Positions 25,163 to 33,875 of a stretch of DNA of 64,000 nt are shown in pieces. Within the stretch, counting starts at the first letter, position 1. Each line of letters opens with the position of its first letter. Made by a program: the position numbers and the translations under genes. The DNA lies in NCBI RefSeq assembly GCF_004310685.1, contig NZ_SISG01000002.1, positions 181,952 to 245,951 on the forward strand, in the 5' to 3' direction. This stretch comes from Glaciihabitans arcticus. Its GTDB lineage: Bacteria > Actinomycetota > Actinomycetes > Actinomycetales > Microbacteriaceae. The notes under the pieces are model-generated. The model was not told the origin of the DNA and ran no database searches. It was given only the letters and a program-made list of their open reading frames with translations.

Positions 25163-25180
25163 CTATTCACGCTTGAATAG
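25163..25180. promoter_or_regulatory. inverted repeat upstream of the secreted-protein cassette
   Basis: CTATTCA-CGCT-TGAATAG has perfect 7-bp arms, about 150 bp upstream of the gene at 25011. Same arm and spacer size as the TetR site at 18647. Possible operator; no regulator is adjacent. The rest of 25012-25334 shows nothing else. Confidence 0.45.
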
Positions 25181-25334
25181 ACCGGTCTGTGTCCCCCGGC
25201 TGACGTAGTAAGTGCTCGAAGCGCTGGCGTGTACGGCGAATAGCGCCACTCATGGGCAACCTCTACTTCACTGAATCGTGAACGGTGATCCGGTATCTGT
25301 GGGAGTCCGGCATCGGTGGTGACATACTCTCAGC

Positions 25335-25829
25335 ATGACTCCGGGATGGAAGAGTTCTCGCCTGAGGGACGCCTCTGTCGTGGCAGCGGTGAGCACGCTC
25401 GTGCTGCTGGGTCTTGGGGGCTGCAAGCACTGGGACCGCGAGTGGGTTCAGGCGCGCCAGGACAACCTCGATGCCGCCGTCGAAGAATTCAGGGCCCCCA
25501 GTTTCGGTCGCGTTCTATGCGAGGGCCAGGGCGGTGAGCCCCTCCCCAACCGAGGCTTCACCCACTATTTCTTATTCGATGGCAACGATGCACAGAAGGA
25601 TATCGTGGCCGGTCTTGAGGGGCTGGACTATTCCGGGGGGGCGACCGAGTCAGCCTTCGCACTCGCGCGCGAAGACGGAATCACCGCTCATGGTTATCGA
25701 ATTGGAGAAGGCGTTGAGAGCGCAAACATAGAGGAACTGCTTACGGCGGATGATTGCGACACGATGCCCGAAGGGTCACTATTTGTGCAGTTCCGAGAGA
25801 GCCCGGCTGGGGATCCAGAACTTGATTGA
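25335..25829 (+). CDS. hypothetical lipoprotein
   Basis: 164 residues. An N-terminal basic stretch and hydrophobic helix end in the lipobox LGGC (Cys30), so the product should be lipid-anchored outside the membrane. The mature part has two further cysteines (in FGRVLCEG and DDCDTMP) that may pair, and mixed alpha/beta character. It starts after the accessory cassette and is convergent with the VOC gene (4 bp between). No family recognised. Confidence 0.65.
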   Translation: MTPGWKSSRLRDASVVAAVSTLVLLGLGGCKHWDREWVQARQDNLDAAVEEFRAPSFGRVLCEGQGGEPLPNRGFTHYFLFDGNDAQKDIVAGLEGLDYSGGATESAFALAREDGITAHGYRIGEGVESANIEELLTADDCDTMPEGSLFVQFRESPAGDPELD

Positions 25830-25833
25830 TGCC

Positions 25834-26205
25834 CTACTTGAGAAGGTCGTGCAGCGTGATCTGGTAGCCGTCGGGGTCGGCGAAGGTGAACTGGCGACCG
25901 AACGGGCCATCGATGGGCGGCGCGGTGATCGTGTAGCCGTCGGCGACAAGGCGATCGTGTACCTGCTGGGCTTCCGGGGCGTGCAGCCAGATCCCGACAC
26001 CCAATCCGAGCTGGTGCACCGAGCCGAGATCGACACCCGGCAGAGGCGGGCGCACGGCGAATGAAGCGGGCTTCGCGTCGAACACCACGGCGTTCGGCGG
26101 GCCGGCTTGGCGGGTGAAGCCGAGGTACTCCTCGTAGAAGGTGGCGGAGGCCGGGACATCCCGAACCTGCAGGGAAATAAAACCGGGGCCGGATACGGCG
26201 GTCAT
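25834..26205 (-). CDS. VOC-family protein (glyoxalase/bleomycin-resistance fold)
   Basis: 123 residues with the paired beta-alpha-beta-beta-beta modules of the vicinal-oxygen-chelate fold: GPGFISLQVRDVPASATFYEEYLGF at the start and FADPDGYQITLHDLL at the end. Possible metal ligands include the His in GSVHQLGLGVGIW and the Glu/Asp positions around it. Divergent from a MarR gene with two operator-like repeats between, so it is probably MarR-regulated. Substrate unknown; resistance, isomerase or dioxygenase roles are possible. Confidence 0.9.
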   Translation of the reverse strand: MTAVSGPGFISLQVRDVPASATFYEEYLGFTRQAGPPNAVVFDAKPASFAVRPPLPGVDLGSVHQLGLGVGIWLHAPEAQQVHDRLVADGYTITAPPIDGPFGRQFTFADPDGYQITLHDLLK

Positions 26206-26223
26206 AGGAACTCCTTAGTGGTG

Positions 26224-26268
26224 TGTCAGTTAGCTGACATAGGCCACTCTATGTCAGGATACTGACAT
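26224..26268. promoter_or_regulatory. two MarR-type operators
   Basis: TGTCAG-TTAG-CTGACA (26224-26239) and ATGTCAG-GATA-CTGACAT (26251-26268) share the same half-site and a 4-nt spacer, with 11 bp between. They fill the 61-bp gap between the VOC gene and the MarR gene; the second overlaps the MarR ATG. Confidence 0.8.
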
Positions 26269-26707
26269 GGGTCAAATCGATATGAACACGTCCGTGGGCT
26301 ACGCGCTCAAGCAGGCCGCGACCGCGCTGCGTCTCGCGATGGAAGCCGAGTTGCGTCCGCTCGGGATGACGGTCACCCACTATTCGTGCCTCGAGCTGCT
26401 CGCGCATCGCCCCGGGCTGTCCAACTCCGACCTGGCCCGGGGAGCGTTCGTCACCCGCCAGTCGATGAACGTGCTGCTGCAGGCGCTCGAGCGCGAGGGC
26501 CTCGTCACCCGCGCCGAGGAGGCCGCCTCCGGTCGCGCTCTGCCGACCGAGCTGACCGCGGCCGGCCGTCGGCAGCTCGCCACGGCGAGCGCCGCGATTC
26601 GGGGCGTGGAGGACCGCATGAAGTCCGGCCTTACCGCGACCGAGCAGGAACAGTTCGGACGCATGCTCGCGAGCTGCATCTCGTCGCTGCAGCCGACGTC
26701 TAGCTGA
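26267..26707 (+). CDS. MarR-family regulator
   Basis: 146 residues. The winged helix-turn-helix lies at about residues 40-105 (LSNSDLARGAFVTRQSMNVLLQALEREGLVTRAEE) with the wing SGRALPTELTAAG. The first ATG (26267) lies inside an operator with no room for an RBS, so the mRNA is either leaderless or starts translation at the ATG at 26282. It should repress itself and the VOC gene; ligand unknown. Its stop overlaps the convergent racemase gene by 8 bases. Confidence 0.9.
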   Translation: MGQIDMNTSVGYALKQAATALRLAMEAELRPLGMTVTHYSCLELLAHRPGLSNSDLARGAFVTRQSMNVLLQALEREGLVTRAEEAASGRALPTELTAAGRRQLATASAAIRGVEDRMKSGLTATEQEQFGRMLASCISSLQPTSS

Positions 26708-27389
26708 GGGCCGCCGCTACCGCCGCTTCGGCGTGCAACCGCGTCGTCGGGAACGTGGGCACCGAGGCATCCGATGGTCCGACCAGAAGTTCGATCTCGG
26801 TGCAGCCGAGAATGATGCCTTCAGCTCCGGATGCCACGAGCTCGCCCATGATCCGCCGGTACTCGCTGCGCGACTCCTCGGTCACCATCCCGAGGCAGAG
26901 CTCGTCGTAGATCACCCGGTGCACGATCGCGCGGTCCGCAGGCGAAGGCACCAGCACCTCGAGCCCGTGGCTCGCGAGGCGGTCCCGGTAGAAGTCCTGC
27001 TCCATGGTGAACGCGGTTCCGAGCAGGCCGACGCGCACGAGACCGGCATCCCGAACCGCTTCGGCGGTGGTGTCGGCAAGGTGCAGGAACGGCACGGTGA
27101 TCGCCGCCTCGATCGGGGCGGCCACCTTGTGCATCGTGTTGGTGCAGAGCACAACGAGCTCGGCACCCGCGGCCTCGAGCGAGCGGGCAGCGTCGGCGAG
27201 GATCTCCCCCGCGCGCTCCCAGTCGCCGCTCGCCTGCAGCGCTTCGATCTCGGCGAAGTCGAGCGAGACCAGCACGCAGTCGGCCGAGTGCAGGCCGCCG
27301 AGCCTCTCGCGCACGAGCTCGTTGAGCAGCCGGTAGTACTCCGCGCTGGACTCCCAGCTCATGCCGCCGATCAGGCCGATGCGTTTCAC
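26700..27389 (-). CDS. aspartate/glutamate racemase family protein
   Basis: 229 residues from a GTG at 27389, the codon just before the conserved KRIGLIGGMSWESSAEYY. The two catalytic Cys of the family are in LVVLCTNTMHK and GIILGCTEIELL, each at the end of a strand as expected. The protein is of the cytoplasmic YgeA type; it may racemise Asp/Glu or a related amino acid for cell wall or catabolism. The frame remains open upstream but that part is not protein-like. Confidence 0.9.
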   Translation of the reverse strand: MKRIGLIGGMSWESSAEYYRLLNELVRERLGGLHSADCVLVSLDFAEIEALQASGDWERAGEILADAARSLEAAGAELVVLCTNTMHKVAAPIEAAITVPFLHLADTTAEAVRDAGLVRVGLLGTAFTMEQDFYRDRLASHGLEVLVPSPADRAIVHRVIYDELCLGMVTEESRSEYRRIMGELVASGAEGIILGCTEIELLVGPSDASVPTFPTTRLHAEAAVAAALS

Positions 27390-27491
27390 GGCTCCCACAC
27401 TACTGATCGGGCTTCCGTAACCCGTTTCCCAGCCGTCCACCTGGTGGCAGTATTCTGCCCGGAATCGCAACGGCGGAGAGCACGGAGAACA

Positions 27492-28550
27492 ATGGCACTC
27501 GTAGACAACGGCATTTACGTCAAGGGACACCGCACGGGTAATCCCGCCACCCTCGACGAGACCTACGAACTGCTGCGCCAGCGCGACGGCATGGCGTGGA
27601 TTGGCCTCTACCGACCCGACGCCAGCGAGTTGCAGTCGGTCGCGAAAGAGTTCAGCCTGCACCCGCTCGCTGTCGAGGACGCGCTCACCGGGCACCAGCG
27701 CGCCAAGATCGAGCGCTACGGCGACACCCTCTTCGTGGTGCTGCGACCCGCCCGCTACATCGACACCGAAGAGGTGGTCGAATTCGGGGAGGTGCACATC
27801 TTCATCGGGCCGGGCTTTGTGGTGACCGTGCGTCATGCCGAGAACCCGAACCTCGCCTCGGTGCGCCGTCGGCTGGAGGCGAGTCCCGAGTTGCTCTGCC
27901 TCGGACCCGAAGCCGTGCTGTACGCCATCCTCGACGAGGTCGTCGACGGGTACGCCCCGGTGGTGGCGGGTCTCGAGAACGACATCGACGAGATCCAGGA
28001 CCAGCTGTTCGGCAGCGACCCGCACGTGTCGCAGCGCATCTTCCAGCTTCTGCGCGAGGTCATCTCGTTCCAGCGTGCGACGGCACCCATCCGCGCCATG
28101 CTCGAAGCACTGCAGGCCGGCGCCGACAAGTATCACGTCGACCTCGAACTGCAGCGATCGCTTCGGGATGTGCTCGACCACGCGATCCCCGTCATCGAGA
28201 GAGCAGCCTCCTTCAGATTCCTGCTGGAGAACGCACTCACCGTGCACTCGACACTCGTCACCCAGCAGCAGAACGACGAGATGCGGAGCCTCTCGGAGGC
28301 GAGCCTCGCCCAGAACGAGGAGACCCGAAAGCTGTCTGAGACGGCTCTCGCCCAGAACGAGGAGGTCAAGAAGATCTCCTCGTGGGCGGCCATCCTGTTC
28401 GCCCCGGCGCTCATCGGAACCATCTATGGCATGAACTTCACCTACATGCCCGAGCTCGACTGGCCCCTCGGCTATCCGCTCGCTCTCGCCGCGATGTTCG
28501 TGAGCGGCTTCATTCTCTGGCGCGTCTTCAAGCGCCGCGGGTGGCTATAG
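27492..28550 (+). CDS. corA: CorA-family cation transporter with lengthened stalk
   Basis: 352 residues, ATG with GGAG upstream. Cytoplasmic domain, long stalk helix, then two membrane helices around the signature YGMNFTYMPELDW. Just before the first membrane helix it has two near-identical 14-residue units (RSLSEASLAQNEET and RKLSETALAQNEEV) that the CorA at 13603 lacks; there the same site reads QRQNEDMKKISGW. This lengthens the stalk by 28 residues, probably by tandem duplication. It likely mediates Mg2+ uptake. Divergent from the racemase gene. Confidence 0.93.
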   Translation: MALVDNGIYVKGHRTGNPATLDETYELLRQRDGMAWIGLYRPDASELQSVAKEFSLHPLAVEDALTGHQRAKIERYGDTLFVVLRPARYIDTEEVVEFGEVHIFIGPGFVVTVRHAENPNLASVRRRLEASPELLCLGPEAVLYAILDEVVDGYAPVVAGLENDIDEIQDQLFGSDPHVSQRIFQLLREVISFQRATAPIRAMLEALQAGADKYHVDLELQRSLRDVLDHAIPVIERAASFRFLLENALTVHSTLVTQQQNDEMRSLSEASLAQNEETRKLSETALAQNEEVKKISSWAAILFAPALIGTIYGMNFTYMPELDWPLGYPLALAAMFVSGFILWRVFKRRGWL

Positions 28551-28556
28551 GCCGAC

Positions 28557-28754
28557 TCAGCCGTTCTGCTTGTCAGGGTTGCCGGGTCGCACCGCCGCCG
28601 TGTCGGCGATGTCGATGCGCTTCACCCCATCCCCCGACTCGGTGACCTCGATGCGGGGCGCCGCGTCGGACTCGGACGCCTTGGGCGCCGTAGTGAGTTC
28701 GTCGTGACGCTTCTCGTCGTCGGTCATGTTGTCGGGGGATGCGGTGTCAGCCAT
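28557..28754 (-). CDS. small acidic hypothetical protein
   Basis: 65 residues, very hydrophilic and low in hydrophobic residues: MADTASPDNMTDDEKRHDEL, then a short strand-like part (RIEVTESGDGVKRIDIADTA). Probably intrinsically disordered with a small beta end. It is 12 bp from the giant rhamnosidase-like gene on the same strand, but reads away as its downstream neighbour. No family recognised. Confidence 0.6.
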   Translation of the reverse strand: MADTASPDNMTDDEKRHDELTTAPKASESDAAPRIEVTESGDGVKRIDIADTAAVRPGNPDKQNG

Positions 28755-28766
28755 GCGGGAAAGCTA

Positions 28767-31700
28767 TCACTCGAGCTCGAGCTGCGACACCCGAGAACGA
28801 CGCGGTCGGCGAATGAGCAGGAACGCTCCCCCGGCGAGCAGCAGCGCAGCCAGCCCGATCGGCAGCCACGGCAGGTCGACTCCCGTCGTCACGAGCTCCG
28901 CCGGGATCACCACCGCGGCAGGGGCGACGAGCACGAGCGAGTGCGCTCCGGGCGGGAAGCCGGCCGGAACCGCGCCAGCGAGCGTGACCACACCGGCGGA
29001 CGACGCCCGCGCGCTCCCGAGCACCGTCGGCTTCGAGTGCAGCTCCACCCGAACCACCTTGCCCGGGATGAACCCGCTCGCCTCGATCAGGATGGCCTGC
29101 CCCGCCGCGATCTGCAGCGTGGGTGGCAGCTTCTCGCGTTCGAGGTGCAGCACCGCTGCCGTGTTGCCGGCGGCGTCAGTCGCCCGGAACCAGACCTCGC
29201 GGGGCTTCTTCTCGATCGCGACGAGGGCTCCGAGCCCGCGTACCCAGGTGGTGCCGTCGAGCGAGTAATCGCCGACCGTCGGGCCGGAGCGGCCGTCCTG
29301 GGTGACGGAGGTCACCCGTCCGGCCGAGGAGAGCCAGGCCCAGCTCGACGGGAGCACGGAGTCGATGCGCAGGGTGCGGGTTCCGGTCGGGGACGTATTG
29401 CCCGCGACATCCCGAACCCGGTACTGCACGGCGGTCGAGCCCTCGGCGGTCACGGGGATGGGCGCCGTGTAGGCCGCCCAGCCGGAGCCGGTGTTGTACT
29501 CGATTGCGAGGTCGCCCGGGCGGTCATCCGAAGCGGTGAGGGTCACGGTCGAGGGACCGCGCAGCCAGCCGTTCAGGCCGGGCAGAGTCGATTCGACGGT
29601 AGCGGTCACGGTCGGCGCAACAGTGTCATCGGCCAGCGGGATCGCCCAGATGTCGGCGAGCGACGGGTCGGCGAAGTCCGGGTTCGAGCGGCTCTGGAAG
29701 CGCACCGTCACCGTGTTCGCCGTGACGTACTCCGCCGGGATCGTGACGCGGTACTCGGCCGTGCCCTCCTGGCGCAGGTCGCGCACGTTGAGGCGCGTCT
29801 TCACAAGCACGCCGTCGACCCAGATCAGGTAGCTCTTCTGCTGCGGGTCCGCGTTGTAGGTCTCGATGCCCTGCAGCACGAACGCCTTGTCCTTGGTGAC
29901 GGCGAGGTCGACCTCGTACCAGGCGTCGGGCACTCGGTAGCCACCGTAGCGACGCGTGAGCCCCGCCTCGGTGTTCGATCCGCTCGTGGCCGACTTCTCC
30001 AGGTTGTGCGCCGTCTCCGACGGGCCATCACCGAAGTCGACGTAGTCGCTGAACCTGGTCGGCGGCGAGGGGAACGACGCGTCGAGCGAGATCGCCCGGG
30101 ATGCAGCAGCGCCATCCACAACGACGAACCTCGCGGTCAACGGCACGGCGCCGTTGGGTACAAAGCCCTCGGCCAGCACGCGGCTCGTGACGCTCGCGGA
30201 TCCCCCGCCGGGCACCGTCACCGCGGCTCCCGCCCGGCTCGTCCAGCCTGCCGGTCCCGAGATCTCGAGCGTTCCGGTGACGGCCGCGCCACTCGGGTTG
30301 CTGATGGTCGCGGTCACTGTCGCGAACTGGCTGGACTCGTGCATCACTGCGGTCGCCGCGGTGATCTCGAGCGGCGCCGTCGACAGTCTCGCGGAGCTGG
30401 TCGTAAAGGGGTCGAGCGAAACCGGGCCGAGCAGGCCGGACGCCTGGCCGGAGCCGCGCGAGTTGCCGTCGGTGTTGGTGACGACGATCGAGATCTCGTT
30501 GACGCCGACCTCGAGTGCGTCGCTCACGTCGAGTGTGTACGGCGCCCAGATGCGGTCACCGACCTTCTCGCCGTTGACGGTCACCTCGGCGGCGTTGGCG
30601 ACCGATCCGAGATCCAGCGTCCAGCCCGCCTCGAGCTGCGCCGCCGTCAGGGTGACCGAGCGCGTGTAGGTGGCCGTACCCGAGTAGTTCGGGGCGATGT
30701 TCGTCCAGCTCGCGAGCGGACGGGTGACCGCCGCGGAACCGTTGCCGAGCTGCATGGTCCAGTCGCCTCCGAGGGCGACCGTAGCGGGCAGTGCCGCGGT
30801 GATGACCGATCCCGAGTAGCTGTCGGTGCCGTCGGTCGCCTTGACCGTGGTGACACCGGCCGCGGTGCTGCGCACGGTGGCGCGCAGGGCCTCGCCATCC
30901 ACCTCGATCGTCTCGACCGTGCCGGCGCCCGAGGCGCTCAGGGCGTGCAGCCCTTCCGCAAGTCCCGGCGAGACGGTGATGCCGACCGGCACGTCGGGCA
31001 GCAGCTCGAGCGGCACCGTGGTGCCGTCGTCGCCGATCGAGTAGGTCGTGAACGCATCGACGGTCCCGGCCTCCGGGTCCCACTCGACCGGAACACCCGG
31101 GGTCGGGAGGGTAACGTCGGTGGTCACGGCAGCAGCACCCTCATTGAGCAGCAGGTACCCGCTCGTTCCGCCCTGGTCGAAGCGCAGCACGCGCACGTTG
31201 GCGCTCGGCGCGGCCAGAGTCACCGCGGACTGGCCGAGTTCGCGTGCCGTAATCCCAGCACTGGATGCGGCAGGAGTCGACACGACCCGAGACCCACCCG
31301 CACTCGCGATCTGCGTGAAGACCGCAGCGAGCTCGGCGTTCTTGCCGTCGATCTCCGCCCCGGGCACGCCCCCGGCGAACACGATCTCGCCACCGGCTTC
31401 GGCGAACTCGAGCAGCGTCTCGGCGGCGGCGAGCGAGAGGTAGGGGGCGGTGGGGACGACGACGGCGGAGTACGTCATCTCGCCGACCTCGAGTCGGCCA
31501 TCCCGGGTCACAACAGCGTGGGCGAGGATTGCCGGGTCATCGGAGAGCGCACCCTCGTCGAGCAGGTCGAAGTCGACCTGGTTGTCTTCGAGGGAGTGCT
31601 GCGCCGCGATGAACGGGGCGTCGACCGAGCCCTGGTTGCCGCCGTTCTGCACGGCCTCCGCCGCGCGCTGCAATTGCAGCACGGCGGTCTGCGCGCTCGT

Positions 31701-33752
31701 GGTGTGACGGCCGAACTCCATCAGGCGGCCGGTCCACTCATTGACCTGCGGCATGAACTTCCACCACACGTTGTTGTCGTCGAAGGTCGGCGGGTACGGA
31801 GCCGTCGCCGGAGCGTCGAAGGTCGCGTGATACAGGGCCTTGTTGATCCCGCGCACGGCCGACATCGCCGTTCCCGTGCGCACCTCCGAGAGGGGCGTCT
31901 CCCAGCCCATAGCCCCCATGAGCTCGTCGTAGACGAGCGGACGGCCGAGCTGATGGGCGACGCTCGCGGGTTCGCGCGGCAGGTTGCGCACCCAGCCGTT
32001 ATCGATGTGGTCGTAGATCAGGTCGGTGCCCGGGATGTGCGCCCACTGGTGCTGGGTCATGAGGTTGCCGGTTTCGTGCAGGCGTCCGGCGGGGCCGTAC
32101 TCGTCGTAGAGGGGGTTCGTGATGACGCTCACGCCGTGCTCTTCCGCCCACTCGTACTTCGTCTTCCAGTACGCGTCGACGAACTGGTCACTTGCCGCGC
32201 GGTAGTACGCGGAGCGCAGTGCCGCACCCTTTGCTCCGAGGTCGTTCATCACGGAGACGACGGCCGCGGCCTTGTTCACGCCGGCGTCCTCGAAGCGCTC
32301 GAGCAGGTCGGGTGACCACGGCGGAAGGTCGTCGCCGTGGCGGGCGACCTCGGGCTCGTCGTCGGCGAACCCGACGAGGGTCGTGCCGAAGTACTCCTCG
32401 AAGCGGTCGTAGTACTCGCCGAAGACGATCTCGTTGTAGAGCTCCTGGGCTTCGAGCGACATCGTGTCGGCATACTCCGCGCGATCGCCGCCGCGGACGT
32501 TGTACTTGTACGCCTCGATGCGCCAGTTGCCGGCGGGAGCGTTCCAGGCTTCGCCGTCGAGGTAGGTCTGGGTGAGGTCGAGAACCTGGGCGGGGTCGGT
32601 GGATCCCACCGGACGCGCAGCCACGGCAACGACGTTCGTCAACTCGGTGGTCGCGAGGTCGAAATCAGTGACAGCCGAGTCGTCGGTGAACTCGTTGCTG
32701 TAGAGCGCGGCGCCGGTCGGGATCGGGGTGACCACGAGCCTGTCGAGCAGCCAGGCCTGGTTGCCGGCGACGCGCATGCCGACACGACCCGTGGCGAAGG
32801 TGTTGTCGGTCTGGGGAGCCTCGGCGACCCCATCCAGGGTCACGGCGATCTGTGGACCGTCGAGCGCGATGCTGATCGTGTGGGGGGCCGCGCCGTCGAA
32901 TCCTGCCCGCGGTGTGTCCTGGCGCAGCAGGGAGAAGTTGCCGCCCTGCAGGCGCCACAGGTCGACGCCGCCGTCGGTGCGCACGTCGACGAGGTAGCCG
33001 TTGTTCTTGTCAGCGGAGCGGACCATGAACCCAGCTGTCGCGCGCACGATGGTGAAATCCGCGGCGACCGTGTAATTGCTCCAGTCGGCGCCATCCCGAA
33101 GCAGGGTGATGCCGGGGGCGCTCTGGCTGTCGGCCTTCACCTGGCCGTCTTCGAGCTGCAGGCTGCTGCCGAACAGTGCGTCGAGCGGGATGGCGCTCCC
33201 GCCTCTACGCGTCGCGCTCCCCGCAGAGCCGAGTGTCTTCACCGCGAGGTCGGGGCGCGGTGCGTAGGTCTTATCGCCTACTGTTCCGCCGTTGATGATG
33301 AAGCCGCCGGCCGAACCGCTCGGGAACTTGTCGTCATTGTCGAGCCAGACCTTGAGGCCGAGCTCGCGCGACTTGTCGAGCAGGTGCTCGACCCGGTCGA
33401 ACCAGGCCTGCGAGAAGTACGCCTCGGGGATGTTTCCGAACCAGCGGAAGATCACGGTCTCGGTGAAGCCGGCAGCGTGGATCGACTCGAGCTTCGCGTC
33501 GATCTGCGCCTCGCTCTGCGGACGATCCCAGAACCACAGCACTGCGGGCTTCTGCGCCGTCGGGTTGATGAAGGCGTCGGTATCCCAGCCCGGGATGCTC
33601 AGGTCGGGGTCGGCCTGCACCGCGGCGAGCGCCGGGCTCACCATGCTCTCCTGCGCCGCAGCCACGGGGCTCACGAGGCCGAGCACGAGTGCGGCCACAG
33701 CTACCTGCGTCGCGACGAGGCGGGCGGAGCGGGCGAGGGGGGTTGACGTCAT
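28767..33752 (-). CDS. giant surface GH106-type (alpha-L-rhamnosidase) glycoside hydrolase
   Basis: 1661 residues from the ATG at 33752; the frame is open a little further but enters an operator. A signal peptide ends near residue 32. The N-terminal barrel start PAVLWFWDRPQSEAQIDAKL and the later DDEPEVARHGDDLPPW, YDEYGPAGRLHETGNLM and YDELMGAMGWETPLSEVRTG blocks match GH106. A laminin-G-like insert (TVAADFTIVRATAGFMVRS) sits at about 190-330, galactose-binding-like jelly rolls at about 960-1110 and 1180-1340, and an OmpL47/chitobiase-C-type Ig domain at about 1370-1460. A final membrane helix with RRPRRSR tail anchors it. It would release rhamnose from plant or cell-wall glycans. Confidence 0.85.
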   Translation of the reverse strand: MTSTPLARSARLVATQVAVAALVLGLVSPVAAAQESMVSPALAAVQADPDLSIPGWDTDAFINPTAQKPAVLWFWDRPQSEAQIDAKLESIHAAGFTETVIFRWFGNIPEAYFSQAWFDRVEHLLDKSRELGLKVWLDNDDKFPSGSAGGFIINGGTVGDKTYAPRPDLAVKTLGSAGSATRRGGSAIPLDALFGSSLQLEDGQVKADSQSAPGITLLRDGADWSNYTVAADFTIVRATAGFMVRSADKNNGYLVDVRTDGGVDLWRLQGGNFSLLRQDTPRAGFDGAAPHTISIALDGPQIAVTLDGVAEAPQTDNTFATGRVGMRVAGNQAWLLDRLVVTPIPTGAALYSNEFTDDSAVTDFDLATTELTNVVAVAARPVGSTDPAQVLDLTQTYLDGEAWNAPAGNWRIEAYKYNVRGGDRAEYADTMSLEAQELYNEIVFGEYYDRFEEYFGTTLVGFADDEPEVARHGDDLPPWSPDLLERFEDAGVNKAAAVVSVMNDLGAKGAALRSAYYRAASDQFVDAYWKTKYEWAEEHGVSVITNPLYDEYGPAGRLHETGNLMTQHQWAHIPGTDLIYDHIDNGWVRNLPREPASVAHQLGRPLVYDELMGAMGWETPLSEVRTGTAMSAVRGINKALYHATFDAPATAPYPPTFDDNNVWWKFMPQVNEWTGRLMEFGRHTTSAQTAVLQLQRAAEAVQNGGNQGSVDAPFIAAQHSLEDNQVDFDLLDEGALSDDPAILAHAVVTRDGRLEVGEMTYSAVVVPTAPYLSLAAAETLLEFAEAGGEIVFAGGVPGAEIDGKNAELAAVFTQIASAGGSRVVSTPAASSAGITARELGQSAVTLAAPSANVRVLRFDQGGTSGYLLLNEGAAAVTTDVTLPTPGVPVEWDPEAGTVDAFTTYSIGDDGTTVPLELLPDVPVGITVSPGLAEGLHALSASGAGTVETIEVDGEALRATVRSTAAGVTTVKATDGTDSYSGSVITAALPATVALGGDWTMQLGNGSAAVTRPLASWTNIAPNYSGTATYTRSVTLTAAQLEAGWTLDLGSVANAAEVTVNGEKVGDRIWAPYTLDVSDALEVGVNEISIVVTNTDGNSRGSGQASGLLGPVSLDPFTTSSARLSTAPLEITAATAVMHESSQFATVTATISNPSGAAVTGTLEISGPAGWTSRAGAAVTVPGGGSASVTSRVLAEGFVPNGAVPLTARFVVVDGAAASRAISLDASFPSPPTRFSDYVDFGDGPSETAHNLEKSATSGSNTEAGLTRRYGGYRVPDAWYEVDLAVTKDKAFVLQGIETYNADPQQKSYLIWVDGVLVKTRLNVRDLRQEGTAEYRVTIPAEYVTANTVTVRFQSRSNPDFADPSLADIWAIPLADDTVAPTVTATVESTLPGLNGWLRGPSTVTLTASDDRPGDLAIEYNTGSGWAAYTAPIPVTAEGSTAVQYRVRDVAGNTSPTGTRTLRIDSVLPSSWAWLSSAGRVTSVTQDGRSGPTVGDYSLDGTTWVRGLGALVAIEKKPREVWFRATDAAGNTAAVLHLEREKLPPTLQIAAGQAILIEASGFIPGKVVRVELHSKPTVLGSARASSAGVVTLAGAVPAGFPPGAHSLVLVAPAAVVIPAELVTTGVDLPWLPIGLAALLLAGGAFLLIRRPRRSRVSQLELE

Positions 33753-33801
33753 CGTCGATCCAATCGGGGGGTGTGTCTCGATTCGCGTCAGCAGTGACGA
33801 A

Positions 33802-33815
33802 TTGAATCGATTCAA
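33802..33815. promoter_or_regulatory. LacI-type operator before the GH106 gene
   Basis: TTGAATCGATTCAA is a perfect palindrome with the central CG usual for LacI-family repressors, 50 bp upstream of the ATG. No LacI gene is in the window. Sugar-dependent derepression of the enzyme is inferred. Confidence 0.7.
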
Positions 33816-33875
33816 GAAGCCGGAATGAGAACACCATACGCAGCCGCCGCCGAGCCCGTCAATGGTTGGCGCTGA

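Noticed and set aside
28704..32315. Long plus-strand reading frame of about 1200 codons opposite the GH106 gene
   Set aside because: Arg/Gly-rich composition without domains; it is the antisense shadow of the high-GC GH106 gene.
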